The notes beneath the pieces were generated by a model. It was not told where the DNA came from and did no database searches. It was given only the letters and a program-made list of their open reading frames with translations. From assembly GCA_001556025.1 (NCBI GenBank), contig LSIB01000072.1, positions 11,020 to 75,019 of the forward strand: a DNA stretch of 64,000 nucleotides. The letters are read 5' to 3'. Source of the DNA: Rhizobiales bacterium CCH3-A5. Its GTDB lineage: Bacteria; Pseudomonadota; Alphaproteobacteria; Rhizobiales; Beijerinckiaceae. This document shows, piece after piece, positions 61,804 to 64,000 of the stretch. The translations under genes and the position numbers were made by a program. How positions within the stretch are numbered: the first letter of the stretch is position 1; each line of letters begins with the position of its first letter.

Positions 61804-62688
61804 ATGCCGGGATTTCCCATCGCCAAACGGACGAAGCGCGTCCTGCTCGGATTGATCGGTTCGCCGATCAGTCATTCGGCTGCGCCGGCGATGCATGAGG
61901 CGGCCGCGCGGGCGGCTGGCATGGACCTGCACTATCATCTGATCGAGGTCGCGGGCGCAGGCTCCGACGACCTTGTTGCCATGCTCGACGGCGTGCGCCG
62001 GCTTGGTTTCTCGGGCGTCAACGTCACCTTTCCCTACAAGGAAGCGATCATTCCGCTGCTGGACGCGCTCTCGCCCGAGGCCGCCGCCATGGGCGCGGTC
62101 AACACGGTGGTGGCGCGCGACGGCAGGCTGACCGGCCACAATACCGACGCGACGGGCTTCGCCACGGCCTACCGGGCGATGCAGCGACAGGACAGCGACA
62201 GGCCAGTCGCGATCATCGGCACTGGCGGCGTCGGCAAGGCGATCGGCTTTGCGCTCGCCTCCTGCGGCGTCACCAATCTGCGGCTGTTCGACGTCGACCG
62301 CGCCAAGGCTCAGGCGCTGGCGGACCAACTCGGCCGGAGCGCGTCAGTCGAGATCGCGGTCAGTGTCGAGGACGCCGTCACGGGGGCCGCCGGCATCGTC
62401 AACGGCACGCCGATCGGCATGCTGCCCAACCGCGACAATCCCGTGCCGGCCGGGCTGATCCAGCCCTCGCAATGGGTTGCGGACGCGGTCTACCATCCGC
62501 TCTGGACGCCGCTGCTGATCGCCGCGCGCAACGCCGGGGCGACGGTGATGACCGGGCGAGAACTCTCGATCAATCAGGCCGTGGACGCCTTCGCCCTCTT
62601 CACCGGCGTCGCGCCGGCCCATGGCGCGATCGCCGAGGCTTTCGACCAGGCTCTCGCGGCGCAGGAGACCAAAGACCACGCCGCCTGA
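61804..62688 (+). CDS. Shikimate dehydrogenase-like protein (AroE family)
   Basis: A 294-residue AroE-type NAD(P)-dependent dehydrogenase. Substrate domain: LLGLIGSPISHSAAPAMHEAA, NVTFPYKEAI (catalytic Lys) and AVNTVVARDGRLTGHNTDATGFA (catalytic Asp). Cofactor domain: AIIGTGGVGKAIGFALASCG. The chain ends with GRELSINQAVDAFALFTG, where biosynthetic AroE has MLVxQGAxxFxxWTG. With the upstream LysR gene and the downstream LivK-type gene, it is more likely a catabolic paralogue, for example quinate/shikimate dehydrogenase or a related carboxylate enzyme, than the shikimate-pathway AroE. The exact substrate cannot be seen. Start at ATG 61804 follows GGGACGG. Confidence 0.85.
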   Translation: MPGFPIAKRTKRVLLGLIGSPISHSAAPAMHEAAARAAGMDLHYHLIEVAGAGSDDLVAMLDGVRRLGFSGVNVTFPYKEAIIPLLDALSPEAAAMGAVNTVVARDGRLTGHNTDATGFATAYRAMQRQDSDRPVAIIGTGGVGKAIGFALASCGVTNLRLFDVDRAKAQALADQLGRSASVEIAVSVEDAVTGAAGIVNGTPIGMLPNRDNPVPAGLIQPSQWVADAVYHPLWTPLLIAARNAGATVMTGRELSINQAVDAFALFTGVAPAHGAIAEAFDQALAAQETKDHAA

Positions 62689-62754
62689 AGAACGCCCCGG
62701 AGCAAACCGGGCGAACCAAGAAAACAACCTGACATCCTCGGAGGATACGACATC

Positions 62755-63891
62755 ATGCACAGCAAGTTCATCATCGCAGCGGCACTGACGGCCGCACTCG
62801 GCCTGCCTGCGCTGGCGCAGGAGAAGGTCAAGCTCATCAACGTGGTCGAACTGTCGGGCGCGGGCGCGACCGCCGGCACCAACTGGAAGAACGGCATCGA
62901 CCTCGCCGTGGCGGACATCAACGCCAAGGGCGGCATCATGGGCCGCCAGATCGAGATTACGCATTACGACACGCAGACGAACCCGGGCAACACGCGGGCC
63001 GCCGTGCAGCGCGCCATCGACGAGGGCACCTATGCCGTACTCGGTCCGGTCTTCTCCGGCCCGATCGGCGCGTCCATGCAGATCGCCCAGCGCGCCGAGA
63101 TCGCCCAGATCGTCGGCGGCGAGGCGGCCGGCCTGACCAAGCAGGGCAACAACTACATCTTTCGCACCTCGCTCAGCCAGGCGGCGGCGATGCCCAAGAT
63201 CGCCAGCTACCTCAAGAACACGGTCAAGGCCGGTTCGGTCGCGGTGGTCTGGGTCAACAACGACTTTGGCAAGGGCGGCCGCGACGCGATCATCCCAGAG
63301 TTGGCGAAGGCCGGCATCAAGGTCGCAGCCGACGTCTCGACCGAGCAGGGCCAGGCCGATTTCGCCGCCGACGCGATCAAGGTGAAGAACTCCAACGCCG
63401 ACGCCGTCTTCGTCTATCTCAACGAGGAGGAGAGCGCACGCTTCCTGACCGCAGCCAAGCAGCAGGGCATCGCCAAGCCGATGGTCGGCGAGACGACGCT
63501 GCTCGGCGCCAAGGTGATCTCGCTCGCGGGCGCGGCCGCCAACGGCGTCAAAGGCCATGTCGGCCTCTCGATCGACGCGCCGATCCCGGCCTTCCAGGAG
63601 TTCGGCAAGAAGTTCCAGGCCAAGTACAACTACGCCTCCGACCATAACGGCCTGAAGGGCTACATGGCCGTGTACATGGTCAAATGGGCGACCGAGAAGC
63701 AGAAGAAGTTCGACAAGAAGGGCGTCGCCGACACGCTGCGTGGCGCGACGATCACGCCGGCCGAGGAGCCCGGCATCCTGATGGAGACCACGATCGAGGC
63801 CAATGGCGACCTCGACCGGGTGAGCTTCCTCGCCGAGGTGATCGACGGCAAGCAGGTGATCAACGCGACCCTGCCGAAGATCAAGCCGTAA
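62755..63891 (+). CDS. ABC transporter substrate-binding protein, LivK type
   Basis: A 378-residue periplasmic binding protein of the branched-chain amino acid / aromatic acid family. Signal peptide ends near LPALAQ (about residue 22). Mature part: KVKLINVVELSGAGATAGTN then NGIDLAVADINAKGGIMGRQ, AVLGPVFSGPIGASMQIAQR, VWVNNDFGKGGRD, VYLNEEESARFL and GLKGYMAVYMVKWATEKQKK, a typical two-lobe profile. A GGAGG lies six bases before the ATG. The membrane and ATPase genes are expected just beyond the window. In the aroE/LysR setting it may bind a shikimate- or quinate-like compound. Confidence 0.92.
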   Translation: MHSKFIIAAALTAALGLPALAQEKVKLINVVELSGAGATAGTNWKNGIDLAVADINAKGGIMGRQIEITHYDTQTNPGNTRAAVQRAIDEGTYAVLGPVFSGPIGASMQIAQRAEIAQIVGGEAAGLTKQGNNYIFRTSLSQAAAMPKIASYLKNTVKAGSVAVVWVNNDFGKGGRDAIIPELAKAGIKVAADVSTEQGQADFAADAIKVKNSNADAVFVYLNEEESARFLTAAKQQGIAKPMVGETTLLGAKVISLAGAAANGVKGHVGLSIDAPIPAFQEFGKKFQAKYNYASDHNGLKGYMAVYMVKWATEKQKKFDKKGVADTLRGATITPAEEPGILMETTIEANGDLDRVSFLAEVIDGKQVINATLPKIKP

Positions 63892-63909
63892 CGGCGTGCA
63901 CCGCCCGGA

Positions 63910-63928
63910 CTCCCCCCCTTGTGGGGAG
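63910..63928 (+). terminator. GC-rich hairpin after the LivK-type gene
   Basis: CTCCCC / GGGGAG stem, 7-base loop, 19 bases after the stop, followed by a G-rich run (GGGGGTGGGGGTGGGGGT) and no T tract. It is similar in style to the intergenic repeats at 15473-15611 and 33895-34007, so it may be a repeat fragment and only a weak terminator. Confidence 0.45.
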
Positions 63929-64000
63929 GGGGTGGGGGTGGGGGTCGTAAAGTCGAAGCTCGTCGCTGCTTGTTGAGGCAGAGCCGCTGATACCGGTGCG

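Noticed and set aside
1..64000. tRNA or rRNA genes, insertion sequences, integrases, CRISPR arrays
   Set aside because: None could be seen by eye: no transposase or integrase motifs and no regular spaced repeats. A tRNAscan or covariance-model search would be decisive for small RNA genes, which I could miss.

Overview
The window is one 64-kb piece of a GC-rich alphaproteobacterial chromosome. Gene content and gene neighbourhoods point to the order Hyphomicrobiales (Rhizobiales), in or near the Bosea / Methylobacterium / Bradyrhizobium group. Evidence: an Omp2b-type alphaproteobacterial porin, an LdtR-like MarR regulator beside an L,D-transpeptidase, DUF6163 and DUF2336 proteins, a single bifunctional Rsh, the acpS-lepB-rnc-era block, and RIME-like and 'CGTCATTGCGAGC'-type intergenic palindromes. 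The genus cannot be fixed without a search. I found no rRNA, tRNA, CRISPR array, insertion sequence, phage or plasmid gene; this looks like ordinary chromosome with accessory catabolic islands.

Layout. 1-7.2 kb: 5' part of glyA, nhaA, the ldtP/ldtR pair, a DUF6163 membrane protein, a 3-hydroxyisobutyryl-CoA hydrolase-like protein and hemB. 7.2-15.4 kb: a LivH-type permease carrying a lipoprotein-like N-terminus, threonine ammonia-lyase, an RDD protein, the leucyltransferase bpt, a tightly overlapping RraA / SAF / UxaA operon, a DUF2336 protein and a small outer-membrane protein. 15.6-39.3 kb: housekeeping core (parC, recO, rsh, rpoZ, a HerA-like ATPase, pdxJ, acpS, lepB, rnc, era, pyrE, an NYN protein, smpB, dapA, a soluble lytic transglycosylase) with singletons between: an orphan HisKA_2 kinase, a LysR/tautomerase pair, an acyltransferase, an exported superoxide dismutase, a PaiB-like protein and an alpha/beta hydrolase.

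39.3-51.1 kb is an envelope region on the minus strand: a membrane protein with two HhH-like repeats, an OmpA-family protein with four ~121-residue repeats, a major porin with a clear intrinsic terminator, and the overlapping tamA-tamB pair. 51.2-59.7 kb is a catabolic island for an unknown organic or sugar acid. A minus-strand run (PdxA2-like dehydrogenase, TctC, TctB, TctA, DapA-family enzyme, FAH-family hydratase) diverges from a SAF-domain oxidoreductase followed by a GntR/FCD regulator, and an 18-bp palindrome sits in the divergent promoter region. 59.7-60.6 kb holds a RES/Xre-type toxin-antitoxin pair. 60.7 kb to the end holds a LysR regulator, an AroE-like dehydrogenase and a LivK-type binding protein, probably the start of another uptake and catabolism operon that continues beyond the window.

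Best candidates for undescribed biology: the 51-60 kb island with its predicted operator, missing sugar-acid kinase and a DapA homologue lacking the usual catalytic Tyr; the OmpA-repeat / HhH membrane-protein pair; and the lipoprotein-permease fusion without an ABC ATPase nearby. Functions come from reading motifs and context only; no database search was run.
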